DNA from: Henricia sp. BOLD:AAB3569
Lineage: Eukaryota > Echinodermata > Asteroidea > Spinulosida > Echinasteridae
Direction: 5' to 3'
Assembly (NCBI GenBank): GCA_037783545.1
Contig: JBBELK010000068.1
Coordinates: 1,860,001-1,924,000 of the forward strand
DNA: 64,000 nucleotides
Part shown: in pieces, positions 11,005-22,700 of the stretch
Numbering within the stretch: position 1 is the stretch's first letter
How the letters are laid out: each line of letters starts with the position of its first letter
Made by a program: the position numbers and the translations under genes
The notes under the pieces: model-generated
Told to the model about the DNA's origin: nothing
Databases searched by the model: none
What the model saw: only the letters and a program-made list of their open reading frames with translations

Positions 11005-11300
11005 CCACGACCTGGCGCGTCCAGACGACCTTGTATCAGTAAGTCGGTTGATGGTTCGAGTCCTGACACGTTCATGGTACGTGTGTCCTTGAGTAAGTCT
11101 CTCAAAGTTGTCATAAATTTCCTGCTCACTAAACAGCTAGGCAATGGGAGCCGAGATGACAGTGGAGGTGATGCGTGCGATTAGCCCATAAGCACGTAAT
11201 CAGCAGCCGGGGAGCCATATATTTGATCTTAGAGATGATGAATGTTATCAGTGCCCTGAGCGCCTCGTGTGGTGGATATGTGCTCTATATAAGATTCAAT
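11005..11300 (+). mobile_element. Degenerate tRNA-SINE-like copy
   Basis: A box B-like GGTTCGAGTCC (about 11052-11062) is followed by TGTCCTTGAGTAAGTC and a 3' end TGTGCTCTATATAAGATTCAA with a CAT-rich tail. This layout is typical of tRNA-derived SINEs. Box A is eroded. Confidence 0.55.
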
Positions 11301-11479
11301 CACTGTCATCATTAAATGTTTAAGCCCATATATTATACAAGGTTTGCAATGCCCCAAATTTAATCAATAATTTGACCAGAATTAAAGCTTTACTCAAATG
11401 AAAGATAGAGGTGATTTCAACTGTCCAATGCAATGATTCCACACGAGATGATTTGTTTTTTATAAAGAAAACGACAATA

Positions 11480-11560
11480 CGTGCCTTTACATTTCCCATA
11501 CAATTCACTGCGCGCGGTACATGGGGTAGTGCATGATGGGTAGTGCACAGAAGCGCTAAT
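11480..11560 (+). repeat. Fragment of foldback FB1, outer arm
   Basis: Matches 1113-1180: ACGTGCCTTTAC, ACAATTCACTGCGCGC and a GTGCATGATGG-like block. Confidence 0.7.
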
Positions 11561-11596
11561 CAAAGGCAGTACATATGATTGGTATCTCGAAGAATC

Positions 11597-12022
11597 AGAA
11601 ATGTTCACAGATTTACACATAACTTACACGATATAAACATGGTGACGGCAGAAAACTTCCCCTGAAATTGTTTTGTCTGAAGTGCTATAGTCTTTGAGAA
11701 ATGAGCAAAACAATTATTTTTCGTCTCGCGAGGCGTAAATTTAATTCGGCCTAAAACCGAATTGGCCAAGTGCCATTTCGCCCCCAAACCACTTCGCCCC
11801 CAAACCACTTCGCCCAAGTGCCATTTCGCCCTAAATCAATTCGTCAAAACACTACATCGCCAAAATGCCACTTCGCCCCAAAACCACTTCGTGCACAGGC
11901 CGTGGTTCATGGCGAAGTGGTTTTGGGGCGAAATGACTGTAAACCCTTTTTTGACCGTTTTTTCAAAAGTTAGACGAAGTACAGAGCTGGTTTTTGCTCA
12001 GGTTGGTTTTAATCATGCATAT
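11597..12022 (-). repeat. Repeat Y, copy 2, with CACTTCGCCC units
   Basis: Inverted relative of 5746-6116, with more copies of the unit that reads CCAAACCACTTCGCCC on this strand. The two overlapping frames of 144 and 67 codons are translations of the repeat and are not taken as genes. Confidence 0.8.
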
Positions 12023-12138
12023 ATTCAATCACACAGGGGGATAAAACTATTTGTAACAGTTTACCAATCATGTTTAGGCATATCTTTAAGTTTGATCGTG
12101 TATGTAAACGAATGGGATTTCGTAGGGGAGTGCAGCTC

Positions 12139-12240
12139 TCGGCCGCTTCAAACTCGTAAAACGTGGCGAATTTGTGTTTTTGACACAAAATGTTAACTGG
12201 TAAATATAGAGCTCAGATACAGATTCAAACTACTTCATCC
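12139..12240 (+). repeat. Fragment of foldback FB1, inner arm and centre
   Basis: Reverse complement of about 1430-1530: GCTTCAAACTCGTAAAACG, GCGAATTTGTGTTTTTGACA and AGAGCTCAGATACAGATT. Together with 11480-11560 it brackets repeat Y, suggesting one FB1 copy broken up by later events. Confidence 0.7.
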
Positions 12241-12249
12241 ATAGACGCA

Positions 12250-14425
12250 TGAGGGATTCGTCGAATATTACAGCGACACGGCACTTGCTTTTTGATCCCA
12301 GGAGAAACTACAAGAAGACGGTCAGAAATTGATTCATTAACACGGTGAGGTCCGGTGGCCTCGGAGGTGCTATACAACGTTATAAGGGTTTAATTAGCAG
12401 TGTTAACGATATGGCCAAATTGAACGGGTGCATCCCCTTAGGAACGCCATGCCTGGCCGCCATGAAATTATAATTCGTGTTGACGTCTGTTGGTTATCAC
12501 GCCACACGCCGTGCCTAGAATTCTTAGTCATAGTTGTTATCTTCCCTGTGTGTATTGTTTGAGGTTTGGCCCAAGGCCAGGATTCCATGAGAAATGTTGC
12601 TTTGTTTCAATTTATTAACAGACGAGTTTGTAATATTTCATCATTTTTCCACAAGTATAGACATTTTGCCAGCACACACCGTACCCGCGGGTTCATCTAT
12701 TGAACCGCGGACGTTTTGTCTGGTTTAACAGGGAACAATTAAATAGGCCTATCGACCGCGATTGCCAAGCGAACGTCCGCGATTCCAATCGTGTACAAAA
12801 CAAACGAGAGGAGTAGGTAAAAAAAAAATATGTCCAAACAAAAGAGGAACAATGGGACGTCCGCGGTGGGAGGTGAGTTCACACCTAGACCAACTTGAGG
12901 GGCGTTCGAGATGCTCACACCGTGTAACACCATCTTTCTGTCGCAAGGGTATTTGCTCTACACCGTATTTGCTCCACACCGAGTGAAATGGTCTTCACCG
13001 CCGTACATTTTGTTTATTTGGGGGGATCCTTCTCTAACTGTCGTTCTCGACTAAGAAATATAAAATTACTGAACTGGCTATATAATGAACTTCTGACACG
13101 CACATATGAGAAACATTGCAGACGATCTGATTGCAGACCCTATATTCTGCCCCGGTGACTGTATCATGTATCTATCAGAAAGTAATGTCTGTTTGCAATT
13201 GCGTGGCTAAATATCATGCACACCGGCTGTTACGGGAGAAGGGGAAATCACGGCCTTATTTTGGCTCGGCCTGTGGGGACGCATCAGCCGGCCGTTAATA
13301 GCTCCATTCCGTGTGGTTGTGATTTTGAAGGCGACTCAATCGATTTGATTCAAACTTGCAAGCCTGACTTGACCTTTGAATTGCAACTGATCCAATGGCC
13401 GAAGTAGTCTCGTACCCAGACCTGATATGGATGCTCGCCCAACAGGTCTGGACAATAACCGTGAAGGCTCATCGCTGATTTGTTGACATATAGTCTCAAC
13501 GCAAGACCCGTTCACAAAATGCGACGACATTTATAGAGCCGTCCCCGATAGTACGCACACTGATTTTGGCTATTTGATCAGATCAGCGCGCTGTCATGCA
13601 ACAAGAGCGCGCCTTCAGTAGTCGGGTGCCGCAAAGACAGTGCGACGGCGACGGTGTTGAGGTATAGCGGCGGTATGGGGTTTAATATGGGTGGTTCACT
13701 CCGTCTCATATCATGCAGCATGTAACGCGTCACGGCGCTATACGATACACAAGCCACTAGATTCTGTCACTGCTTCAAATTGTTTAGCATGCGAACTGTT
13801 GCGTTTGCCCGAGTTTTAGGGAGGAAATTCTTCCCGTTTGTCCAAGGACGTTGTCATAAAGATGTGCCAGTTACTAACCTATAATGTGATAAAAGTGGAT
13901 ATAGGTATAATTAAAGCGCTATTTTAAAGGTTTGATATTTCGGGTTGTGGTGCACGAAATGTCACAATGTTTAACATAAGTAGTGATAATGTATAGGGAG
14001 ACATTTCAATAGGAACGTGTACAAAACTTAGAAGACAATTATCTTTGTTTTAGCAAACGAACTGGAATTTGAAACATTAATGGTTTGTGCCCTAAATAAG
14101 TCAGGTTTGTGCCCTAAAAAGTCGGGTTTGCGCCCTAACTTTTGGGAGACACCAAAAATGTCTCCCTAATTTCAAATGTCCCCCTAAGTCCCCCTTTTTT
14201 TTTTACCCCTAAGGTGTCTCCCTAATAACCGATTTGTAAAAATATACAAACTCTTTTACTCTATGCTAAAAGGTAGAGTACATCATTTGACATTAGCAGT
14301 GACCCCAATTTTTTATTTCATAAGTTGACAAGAAAAACCTTACTGAAAGTTAATAACAAAAGGTACCAAAGTGCAAACACCACATTAATTAATTAGTTTT
14401 CTGAAGTATTACTGCCTCTATGGTT
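12250..14425. other. No gene recognised
   Basis: Mostly unique sequence. At 14100-14235 there is a short run of related lines built on CCCTAA and TCTCCCTAA. No credible exon. Confidence 0.4.
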
Positions 14426-14447
14426 CCTGGGGGAGTGTACCAACTGT

Positions 14448-14519
14448 GCCTTATAGCTCAGCTGGTAGAGCGTCTGCCCGGTGAGTCGGAGGTCTCTGGT
14501 TCGAATCCCGATAAGGCCC
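14448..14519 (+). mobile_element. tRNA-like head of SINE family B, copy 1
   Basis: Box A TAGCTCAGCTGG (14454-14465) and box B GGTTCGAATCC (14498-14508) with acceptor-like GCCTTA/TAAGGC pairing. Flanks (GGGAGTGTACCAACTGT before, TTTCTCTCATC-CAAGTTTG after) match those of the second copy at 45985-46056, so this is a dispersed element and not a stand-alone tRNA gene. The anticodon arm has a ten-base interval between its four paired bases, one more than a normal tRNA. Confidence 0.75.
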
Positions 14520-14990
14520 TTTTTCTCTCATCACGATTTTTCTCTCATCACAAGTTTGGTTGTTTCATTTCAATGGTGATTAGGCACCATACCAGATGTT
14601 GCGTTCGTTGCCTCTATGGCTGACATTTCTACACGGCAGTTTTATCAACATGGGTTTTTAATTACGAGTGGAAATAACGCCCTTTGTAACAGTTGACCAA
14701 TCATGTACTCTACTTTTAATCATCGTTTCGTGATGATCGGTGCATCGCAACAGGCGCTATAAAAAGTAAATGTATCTGAAAACCTTGAAGACTGTACCTA
14801 AGGCATCCTCTATCATTGAGTTTGACGGGAAACACATGGTTAAAACCCGGCGAAGCACGCGTGGCAAATCTTTGCAGAAAACACATGCACCGCCTTTCCC
14901 ACATTTTGAAAAACCCAAGGACAGCTCGGTATAACCAAAGTACAGGAGTTGAGATGCATGCAAGGTCTATAAACGGGAACAACAGACATA

Positions 14991-15278
14991 ATGCACCTAT
15001 CAATAGTTCCCCCCCCCCCCCCCCCCCCCCCCATTCCCGGGCTGCCCCACCTAAGAGGTGGGGATTGTCACTTTTCGCGTGACAAAATCCCCACCCCCGA
15101 GGCAAAATTTAGGTGACAAAAATCCCCACCCTCGGGTGCAAAACATGCGCGCCTTGCTATTTATGCACAGAAATTGGTATTTCAATGGGTAAAAATCCCC
15201 ACCCTGGGGCACGAAAAACGTGACCAAACCCCCACCTGAAGGGTGGGGCAGCGCGGGGGAAACAATTGATAGGTGCAT
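14991..15278. repeat. Foldback with poly-C run and GGTGGGGATT repeats
   Basis: Ends ATGCACCTATCAATAGTT and AATTGATAGGTGCAT are inverted. Inside are a run of more than 20 C (about 15009-15032) and several copies of AAATCCCCACC / GGTGGGGATT. The reading frames here are translations of the repeat. Confidence 0.85.
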
Positions 15279-15773
15279 AATAGTTTCGTTTTACAAACAA
15301 TTTACAAATTGTTCCATAAAAATAATAAAAAGCATGTGCCCTCTATGATCAAACAAAACATAGTTGTTTGAAAAAGTCAATCCAAAAAGTTTGTTTCGTG
15401 ATGTTGTGGCACTCGATTTCAAATGACAAATTAGTTGTGCATGCCGTTCCAATCCCAGCGGTTCTAGCGGCGCCATGTCGGATGTACCCCTGAAGTTTTG
15501 CGGAAAAGCCCAGGGGAAAGGTCATGGCCTATGTCACAGGTCGCGACCTGGGCGGATGCCTCAAAGAGCGGAACATATTTTTCGGGAGTGCGTATTCAGA
15601 ACAGTCGACTTTTTCAGTCCATGATGGATGGATGGATGCTGTTATGCATTTCGCAAAATAACCGGTGGTGTTTGCTAATCGACTAATTTAACTCAAAAAA
15701 ACACCCTCAATGGAAGACAGTTGTGCCAACTTTCCAATGCAATGATTCCGCGGCCGCCCGAGATAATATTTCT

Positions 15774-15812
15774 TTAAAAAAAAATAAAAAATAAAAATAA
15801 AAATAAAGATAA
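15774..15812. repeat. (AAAAT)n simple repeat
   Basis: Tandem A-rich units with T spacers. The preceding block CAATGCAATGATTCC also occurs near 11425 and, diverged, near 47170. Confidence 0.8.
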
Positions 15813-15829
15813 ATTTTATATAATTATTT

Positions 15830-16550
15830 TTAAAACAAGGGCACACTCATGCAAACGAATCTAGGCCCCTGACTACCGTGGTATTGTGGCTTTGTTTTCC
15901 GTGAACTATAGCCAGGGCACCATCCTAAATAGGTGGCTTCGCATATTTTCTTGAAACCATGAACACAGTTTTCATTGTTTTCTTGAAACGTAGGTGGGGT
16001 ACTGACCTCACCTGACTTACGTTTTTATCATACGCATCCTCAATCACACATGGAGATAACGCCGTTTGTAAGATCAGTTTATCAATCATGTAATCTATCT
16101 TTAAAACGTAACCCAACCATGGATGCCTCATTAAGATTTGTTGCAAAAAAGTCAGTGAATTCCATTAAACCAAGAACAGGTTATTCTCTACACTTCAAAC
16201 ATTTCACTAGCACATTTTTGTCCCAAAATCATGAACACATGAGGCAGGTAACTGCTTTATTATGGATGTTTTTAACACTTGGTTGCATACAGTTGTATTT
16301 ATACTTCTGACTTCAACTGTACATCAGGTGATGGTTTAATTTGTTTAACTTGCGCCTCATGCATATGTGGGGCCAGTAAATTGGAAAGGTAAAATTGAAT
16401 GGTCACGTCAGGTGCGTGCCGAGTAGCATTTTGTACTACCTGATGTGTAAGATAATTGCCCACGAAAACGTTTTTACTAAAATTTCATCTCTCTAACATG
16501 AAGTGTTTCCATGTAAGCTTTGACTATCACACCAGACACATGAAACACTT
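15830..16550. other. No gene recognised
   Basis: Contains GGAGATAACGCCGTTTGTAA (about 16053), a word related to the repeat ends near 12040 and 14670. Otherwise unstructured. Confidence 0.35.
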
Positions 16551-16668
16551 GAGGTGACAGTCGCCTCAACATGAGGTGACAGTCGCCTCAACATGAGGTG
16601 ACACTCGCCTCAACATGAGGTGACACTCGCCTCATCATGAGGTGACACTCGCCTCATCATGAGGCGTA
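16551..16668. repeat. 22-bp minisatellite, five units, self-complementary
   Basis: Tandem units of GAGGTGACA(G/C)TCGCCTCA(A/T)CAT. Each unit has GAGG-GAC / GTC-CCTC dyad symmetry, so every repeat can form a small hairpin. Later units share A(G to C) and A-to-T changes, showing ordered expansion. Confidence 0.95.
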
Positions 16669-17574
16669 TGCATCGCACGGCGCAACACTTCAGGTGCATG
16701 AGCTTGGTATAGAATCACGTGCATGATGGAGTCACCATTCAAGAACAACACAGATGGCGTGGAATTTTTAGCTGGTGACGTGGTTTTTGCTAAGGGGCAA
16801 CATTTTCTGTGATAAACAATTTCTGCTAAACAGCGCAATACAACTAGACCCAGGCGTAAATACTTTGTTTGATTAGATCATGGGTGCCCCACAAGCAGCC
16901 GGGTTATGCACTTTCTGGGAGTTGAAAAGGCTTAATTGAATGATATTAATGATCCCAGTGACCAGACGATAATGATTTAAGCATCCCTAGTACCTCGTTA
17001 GGGGATTAGGGCGCCACCTTATTATCACCTTTAAAGTTTACCATGCCTGCTGGAACGCATTTTGACTGTTACTTTTTAGTTAAATATAAGAACCTTTAAA
17101 TATCCACCTTGTGTCTGCATGGCTAATCAAAATTTTCCAGGCAAGGTCGTTCTCAGAGGACCAAGAAATCCTGCACAGATATGTCAAAAGTGTAAGATCT
17201 TTAACCTCACCGTAATTAACAGCTGAGGAAAGAAGCGTTTCCCTCGCAATCCCTCCTCCGCAAATCGCGTAAATCCCTCGAATTTCCGTGCTCTCGGCCA
17301 GTACCGTAATTTGTGCCCTTGACTAGCCGGGAACAGACGGCGTAGTCGTTAGCGGTGGCACGGTGCCTCTTTCGCTGTGGTTGTATTATTTACGCGGTTC
17401 TCCCATCAGAATTATGTCTTATTTAACAGCGTGACGGCGTAAAGTACGATGACCGTACTTTGATTTGCCTAACAGAAAATGCAATAACCGCTGTATTGTT
17501 TACATACTTTTCCAGTTTGCATACAAACCCTCCTACTCGTGTTAACGTTTTTTACGCAAAATGTGCACGACTAA

Positions 17575-17723
17575 AGCAGGCCTCCCACTGTGCGATTTTT
17601 GCTACGAATTAGGTACGATTAGCTACGATTTGGTTACGATTGTGTACAGGGTATACACAATCGTAGCTAATCGTACCGAATCGTGGGGATTTCGTGGCAA
17701 AAATCGCACAGTGGGAGGCCCGC
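17575..17723. mobile_element. Palindromic MITE, probable TTAA type
   Basis: Long inverted arms share AGGCCTCCCACTGTGCGAT and CGATTAGCTACGAT-type words, meeting at GTGTACAGGGTATACAC. The right flank reads CGC-TTAA; the left has CTAA at the corresponding place, consistent with a mutated TTAA target duplication. Confidence 0.75.
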
Positions 17724-18339
17724 TTAAATAAGCCAGTGCCCAGTGGTGTTTTCTTTTCGCTGTTGGCGTCGGTTTCCAAGTTCGGGTACCAGAGCTGAGA
17801 GCCCGAGGCAGAGCTCCCATAAACATTTTTTGTTTTAATTTTATGAGCAAATTTTGTGACGTCACATTAAGCTCTCCCGTACGAATTTTCTATTGGTTTA
17901 GACACAAATATTCATTCGGTTTTCTTCAGTTTTTAATTTTTAGTTATTCATTTCATAAAATGTTCCCTGTTCTCGGTCAAGAACAAACTGGGGTAGAAAT
18001 TGCAGCAGTTTGCTTGTTTGAATTCTGATTTGTTTGTTTTTTCCTTGGTGGGTTCCTATAGTAACATCACACAAACAGCGCCCTCTCTTGGCAAAGAAGT
18101 TAAAAGGGAAATAAAGAGGCTGCTTCTTTTTTTATTTTAAACAAAATTAAGACTTGCTTTTGTCTTACGAGTATATAACATTGCAAAGATTGAACCTGAA
18201 TATGGACTGTTCATTTCAATTCTGCAATAGTCCTTCCATTTTTAAAACTATGTCGTCTAGCTGAAACTTGTCAGTACTATATCGGACCAATTGGCGATTT
18301 TATACTCGTCTGACGCACTCGAATGTCAAAGCTATATAT

Positions 18340-19363
18340 AATATAGAGATTTGGCCAGACGAAAACCAGACCCAAGAAGTCAAAAGGAGAATAAACGCAG
18401 AAATGGGCAGCTTTTAGCAAGCATAAAGACATTCTAACAGAGAGAAAAATACCAAACTGCTTGAAAAGGAAACCGTTCAATCAGTGCGTTTTGCCATCCA
18501 TGATACATGTATATGGAAGCGAAACATGGTCTTTGAGTAAGGAAATGGAGAGAAAAATTCAAACAAGTCAACAAAGTATGGAGAGCGTGATCCAATTCCG
18601 TCCCTCACGCGTGAGGGACGGAAATCAAGAGACAAATGCCTTTCCTTAGTCAACAACAAATGAAAACTATAAAGTGAACCCGTTTGTTTACCTTCTACTG
18701 ATGTTAATACACACAACCAGTTTATCACATGTTGAAATTGACTTTACAGTTTTATGCGGAGGTTGTTTTTATGCGTGAGGGACAGATAATCAATAAAATT
18801 GACCAAAAAGGCAATTTTGTACATACATTTTCAACTATTTCTTGAAAATGTGATGGCACAGTGTGCCCAGTCAAATTTATTATGTTAATTTTTGTAATAT
18901 GATTGTAAAATATGGAAATTTCTTTACAGATCGAGGTATTATTTTGATTAATTTAAGAAGTTTTGAAATCTTCATCCACTGTTTACCAGTTTTGGATCAC
19001 GCTCTGGAACGAATGAAGCTTGGGTACACAAGGAGAGACCGCAAAACAAACACTTGGATTAGGGATCAAACAAAAATCAGTTATGCACTAGTAACAGTAA
19101 AAATGATAAAATGGGAATGGGCTGGACACCTGGGTAGAATCCAAGATGAAAGATGGAGTAAAATTACAACAGAATGGGAACCTCTGTCCGGAAAAAGAAA
19201 GCGTGGCAGGCCTCGAACAAGATGGAGAGGCGAGATAGTCAGCGACGTGAGATCTATTGCATGGTAAAGATATACACAGAACAGAAATACTTGGCATGGT
19301 TTGGGAGAGGCCTATACCCAGCAGCAGTGGGACGACATGGGCTGATGATGATGATGATGATGA
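18340..19363 (+). pseudogene. RTE-like LINE, 3' end of reverse-transcriptase ORF (interrupted)
   Basis: Translation of 18370-18582 contains a block reading LKRKPFNQCVLPSMI and, after a gap, ETWSLSKEMERK. Translation from 19005 gives WIRDQTKISY, WEWAGHLGR, DERWSKI and GRPRTRW. These are hallmark C-terminal blocks of RTE-clade LINE reverse transcriptases. A frameshift near 18412-18418 and a 422-bp insertion at 18583-19004 break the frame. The element ends with a (GAT)n tail at 19341-19362, as is usual for RTE elements. Only the 3' end is present, as expected of a 5'-truncated copy. Not functional. Confidence 0.88.
18583..19004. mobile_element. 422-bp TIR element inserted in the LINE, 4-bp duplication
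   Basis: Inverted ends GAGCGTGATCCAA and TTGGATCACGCTC. The 4-bp TGGA lies on both sides (18579-18582 and 19005-19008). Removing the element and one TGGA restores the LINE reading frame across the join, which independently confirms the boundaries. The interior includes a CCCTCACGCGTGAGGG palindrome and no transposase. Confidence 0.88.
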
Positions 19364-20416
19364 CAATATCCCTATAAATTGCAATCGCAATTATTTACAT
19401 TTGCAATAATAATTGCTTCGTAAAATTACTGGATCAAAATGCCGCCAAATACACGCAAAACAGCAGTTAGCTAACCTATCAGACTAAGGTCGTTTATTTA
19501 TACGATCTTCATCCATAATAATAAGTAGCCTCGCCATAACAACCTTTTCCTTCACATATAGTATCCAGAAACGATAAGACCAACTTTCATCGAGGTGGAG
19601 TTCCACAACACCGGCACCAGTCTATTTTTAGGGTCTCGAACCGTGCCAATCCGTGCGGTGATGTGAAACACATCTAGACGTCGTCGGGTCTGGCGTCCCA
19701 TCCTCAAACGGAGTCTGTTTTCTGCATTTCATAGACAAGTGCGCGTGTGTACTTTTTCTTCAAGTCTCCGTGTACGTCTACACAGAAGCTGTGTTTTGTA
19801 AGCCAATGCGATGTCAGAGTCCTGGATTATCACGTCATATTATTACAGCGAAAGATGGCTTTTGCATCTGTTCTCTGGGGATTGATAATTAGAAAGGAAT
19901 TCTTAGTTGCATGCTGACCTTGAAAAAAAGATACAGCATGAATCCAGATGATATTTCGCAAGTACTACACGCAATGATTGCCAACTTTAAATTAAAGATA
20001 TAGAGATCGTCAGGCACCAAGATTTCAGTTATCACCGAAGTTCAAAAAGTCAATTTTGAACGGGGCTTCGGGTACCAGGGGTACATCTACCTCCTGCGAT
20101 TATATTAAGAAAAACCTGTGGAAATATCGCAAAATTAAATTTGTCCCGTACGTGGTCCTGACATTTGGTCAATAGATAGGCTTACTCTTACCAAAACGTA
20201 GCAATATTTCGAAAAGTACTCGTCGATTTGATACTTTCGGAGAAATCTTACGACAAAAAAAATGACATCGTGGCTGAATCAGGCCATCGTGCATGTTTCA
20301 CAACAGCAGAGATCCGGCACTTGCAGGTACCGTTAAAATAATAATGCAAAACGGAACTCATTCTGCTGGCGTCCTGGCATTCTGCTGGCGTATTATTATT
20401 ATTATTATCGCACCGC

Positions 20417-20458
<42 letters not shown>

Positions 20459-21937
20459 CCCCTCCCCCCCCCCCCCCCCCCCCTTCCATAGCCTACGCCC
20501 ATGTGCAAATGATATAATGGGGCTTTAAGCTGTGATATCATCTCACAAATTCAGAGACATTCTCTACAAAAGTTGGTTTCATTTTTCAGGGACTTCTTGA
20601 TATCGTGATCTTTTTTAAAAAAAATTTTTAATGTAATGTTTTTCTTCGATTTTTAAGTGTGGGTTCCCTCCATGACTAGTTTTGAATAGCGTAATTGCTT
20701 TATAAATCAAATCAAATTATAGTTCGCCTCTTTGTCTGCAGAAGTATTTCATCCATTGGCTTGCGTACAAAACCAGTTGGGTGCAAAGTTTCATTTCAGA
20801 AAACCCTTAAAAATTGAAATAATAAAAGAAAGTCATGAGGCTTGCTGACATCATGATGAGACACTGATTAGAGCAGCAAGGGACAGATGATGAATTCACA
20901 CTAGCATCGCCGCATAATGCATCATGATACCCGAAGTCACTGTGGCATGGGCAATGGGTTTCAAAATGAGTCAGTGCCCGAGTTGGCGCCAAATCGGCCG
21001 ATCTGAAAGTTGTATGCCACTATGCCTTCGATACAAAATACATGTATGATACAGTGTTTATGAACGCGGTTTCTCGATCACAACCTAAAACATGTTCCAA
21101 CACAGGTCACAGGATGAATTAACATTTTGGAGACTGCGGATTAGCGGAAATGACGTAACTGGTTCGGGCTTTATATGCAAAATCAAATTCGGACTAAATC
21201 GTAAACTACATGTATATGTATTTCCTGTAAAAAGTGCTTTGGTTGTTCAGCAAAATGTTTCCAGATAGCAAAGTATCATTTGGTTTTGTCAAACCGCCAT
21301 CTGTTGAAAATTGCCTGTATGCGTATTGTTTAAAATAATTGGCCCATGCAGTGTCATTATGGTCACATATACAGATTCACGACAATTTTGTCTAACACAA
21401 AACATACTGGCGACTAATTTGGAAACAAAATGGCGTCCACGAACCACACATGTGACGTCATGTCGCAACTCTGTCTACAGAAGAATTCTGCTTTTTGACA
21501 AGCACTACCGCAGGTTACACCCAGCTGTAACAACTAACATTCAATAATCGGGGTTGTGTTTGTTTCGCCTCAATCCAAACTAAGATGCAAAGAGCTTTTG
21601 GTGTAGGAGGCAAAAGAGCGCTTAGGGGAAGATAAGCACGGAGGACGGGGTGTTTTTGTAACAATTTCCCGCTAAGGGTTGCTGAGGATTTACCGCTAAT
21701 CTACGAAAACAGACTCTATCGCGCCCACCTTACCGAGGCACGCGCTGGAACTTGGTGCGTGTGTATTATGGATGTGGAGTGTGCCCTTTTGGCACAGTTT
21801 TAGTGTCTTAGGTAGACAAAACATGGGTGTTCTTAGAATTCCGGAATTATCTGTAGATTTTATACCTACAGATCTTCTGGACCAGCGGCCATGATCGTGT
21901 AGGCCTATACGTGTGTAGTTTTCATAATATTAATGTC
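19364..21937. other. No gene recognised
   Basis: Unique-looking apart from the poly-C run at 20418. Short frames only. Confidence 0.35.
20418..20483. repeat. Long poly-C tract (C38 then interrupted C)
   Basis: Thirty-eight C from 20418 to 20455, then C runs broken by two T, preceded by (ATT)n. True length is uncertain in any assembly. Confidence 0.95.
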
Positions 21938-22700
21938 CAGGGGTGCATTGCAATAAGAAAAGTCGAGCTGTCCAAAGAACAAAATATGTGTTATATATTG
22001 TATCTTGGGACACGTACAACTTGTATAGGACACCTAAATTTAATTATGACATATGACGTGTCTAGGACTTAAGACGGTTGCAATCCTCCCCTGGGGTGGA
22101 TTGCAATATAACCGTCTTAAGTCTGAGAAACATCATATGTCCTAACTGAGTTAATGACATCTTAGCTACGACACATTGAAAAATGCCTTGCAATATCCAA
22201 AAGTTAGGATGTCTTAGCTAAGACATAAAAGCTTGTATGTCTTTACTGTTGTGAGCAGCGTTTCAATCGCATTCGTGTGTTTGCATACCATCGCGCATGT
22301 GCATTACATTACTTGCCGGTTGTTGCTGCCGTACGTACGCGTGACAGTGGCGTGAAAAACATCGTGAAAACTTTCAGAATTAACATAGGCCCAGCTTGAA
22401 TCGTAATTTCCTTTCAGTGAAAACTGAGTTTAAGAAAGACAAACTATCAAAAAATAAACTTTTGATCCTAGTCACAATGCTCCTTTTGTCTGAATTGAGC
22501 AGGAAATTTTGAACAATTTTTTAAAGACATAACTTAGGACACGTATTAGGTGTCTTAAATTTGATGTGTCCTAGGACACAAGTTAGGATACATAAATGTT
22601 TATTGCAAGGCAAAATAATCTATGATGTCTTAGTGATGTCATAGTTAGGACGTCCTAGGAGTTAGGATGTCCTAACTTTCTTATTGCAATCCACCCCAGG
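21938..22700. repeat. 763-bp foldback with many GTCCTA/TTAGGAC words
   Basis: Ends CCAGGGGTGCATTGCAATAA and TTATTGCAATCCACCCCAGG are inverted. The interior holds numerous copies of TAGGACA, GTCCTAA and GTCTTAG in both orientations plus an internal copy of the terminal motif at about 22090-22110. No coding frame. Confidence 0.88.

Noticed and set aside
11762..12196. 144-codon frame rich in HFAPK-type repeats
   Set aside because: Direct translation of the minisatellite in repeat Y.
14448..14519. Functional tRNA gene
   Set aside because: Shared flanks with a second copy and an abnormal anticodon arm indicate a SINE head.
16551..16668. CRISPR-like array
   Set aside because: Units are contiguous tandem repeats without unique spacers, in an animal genome.
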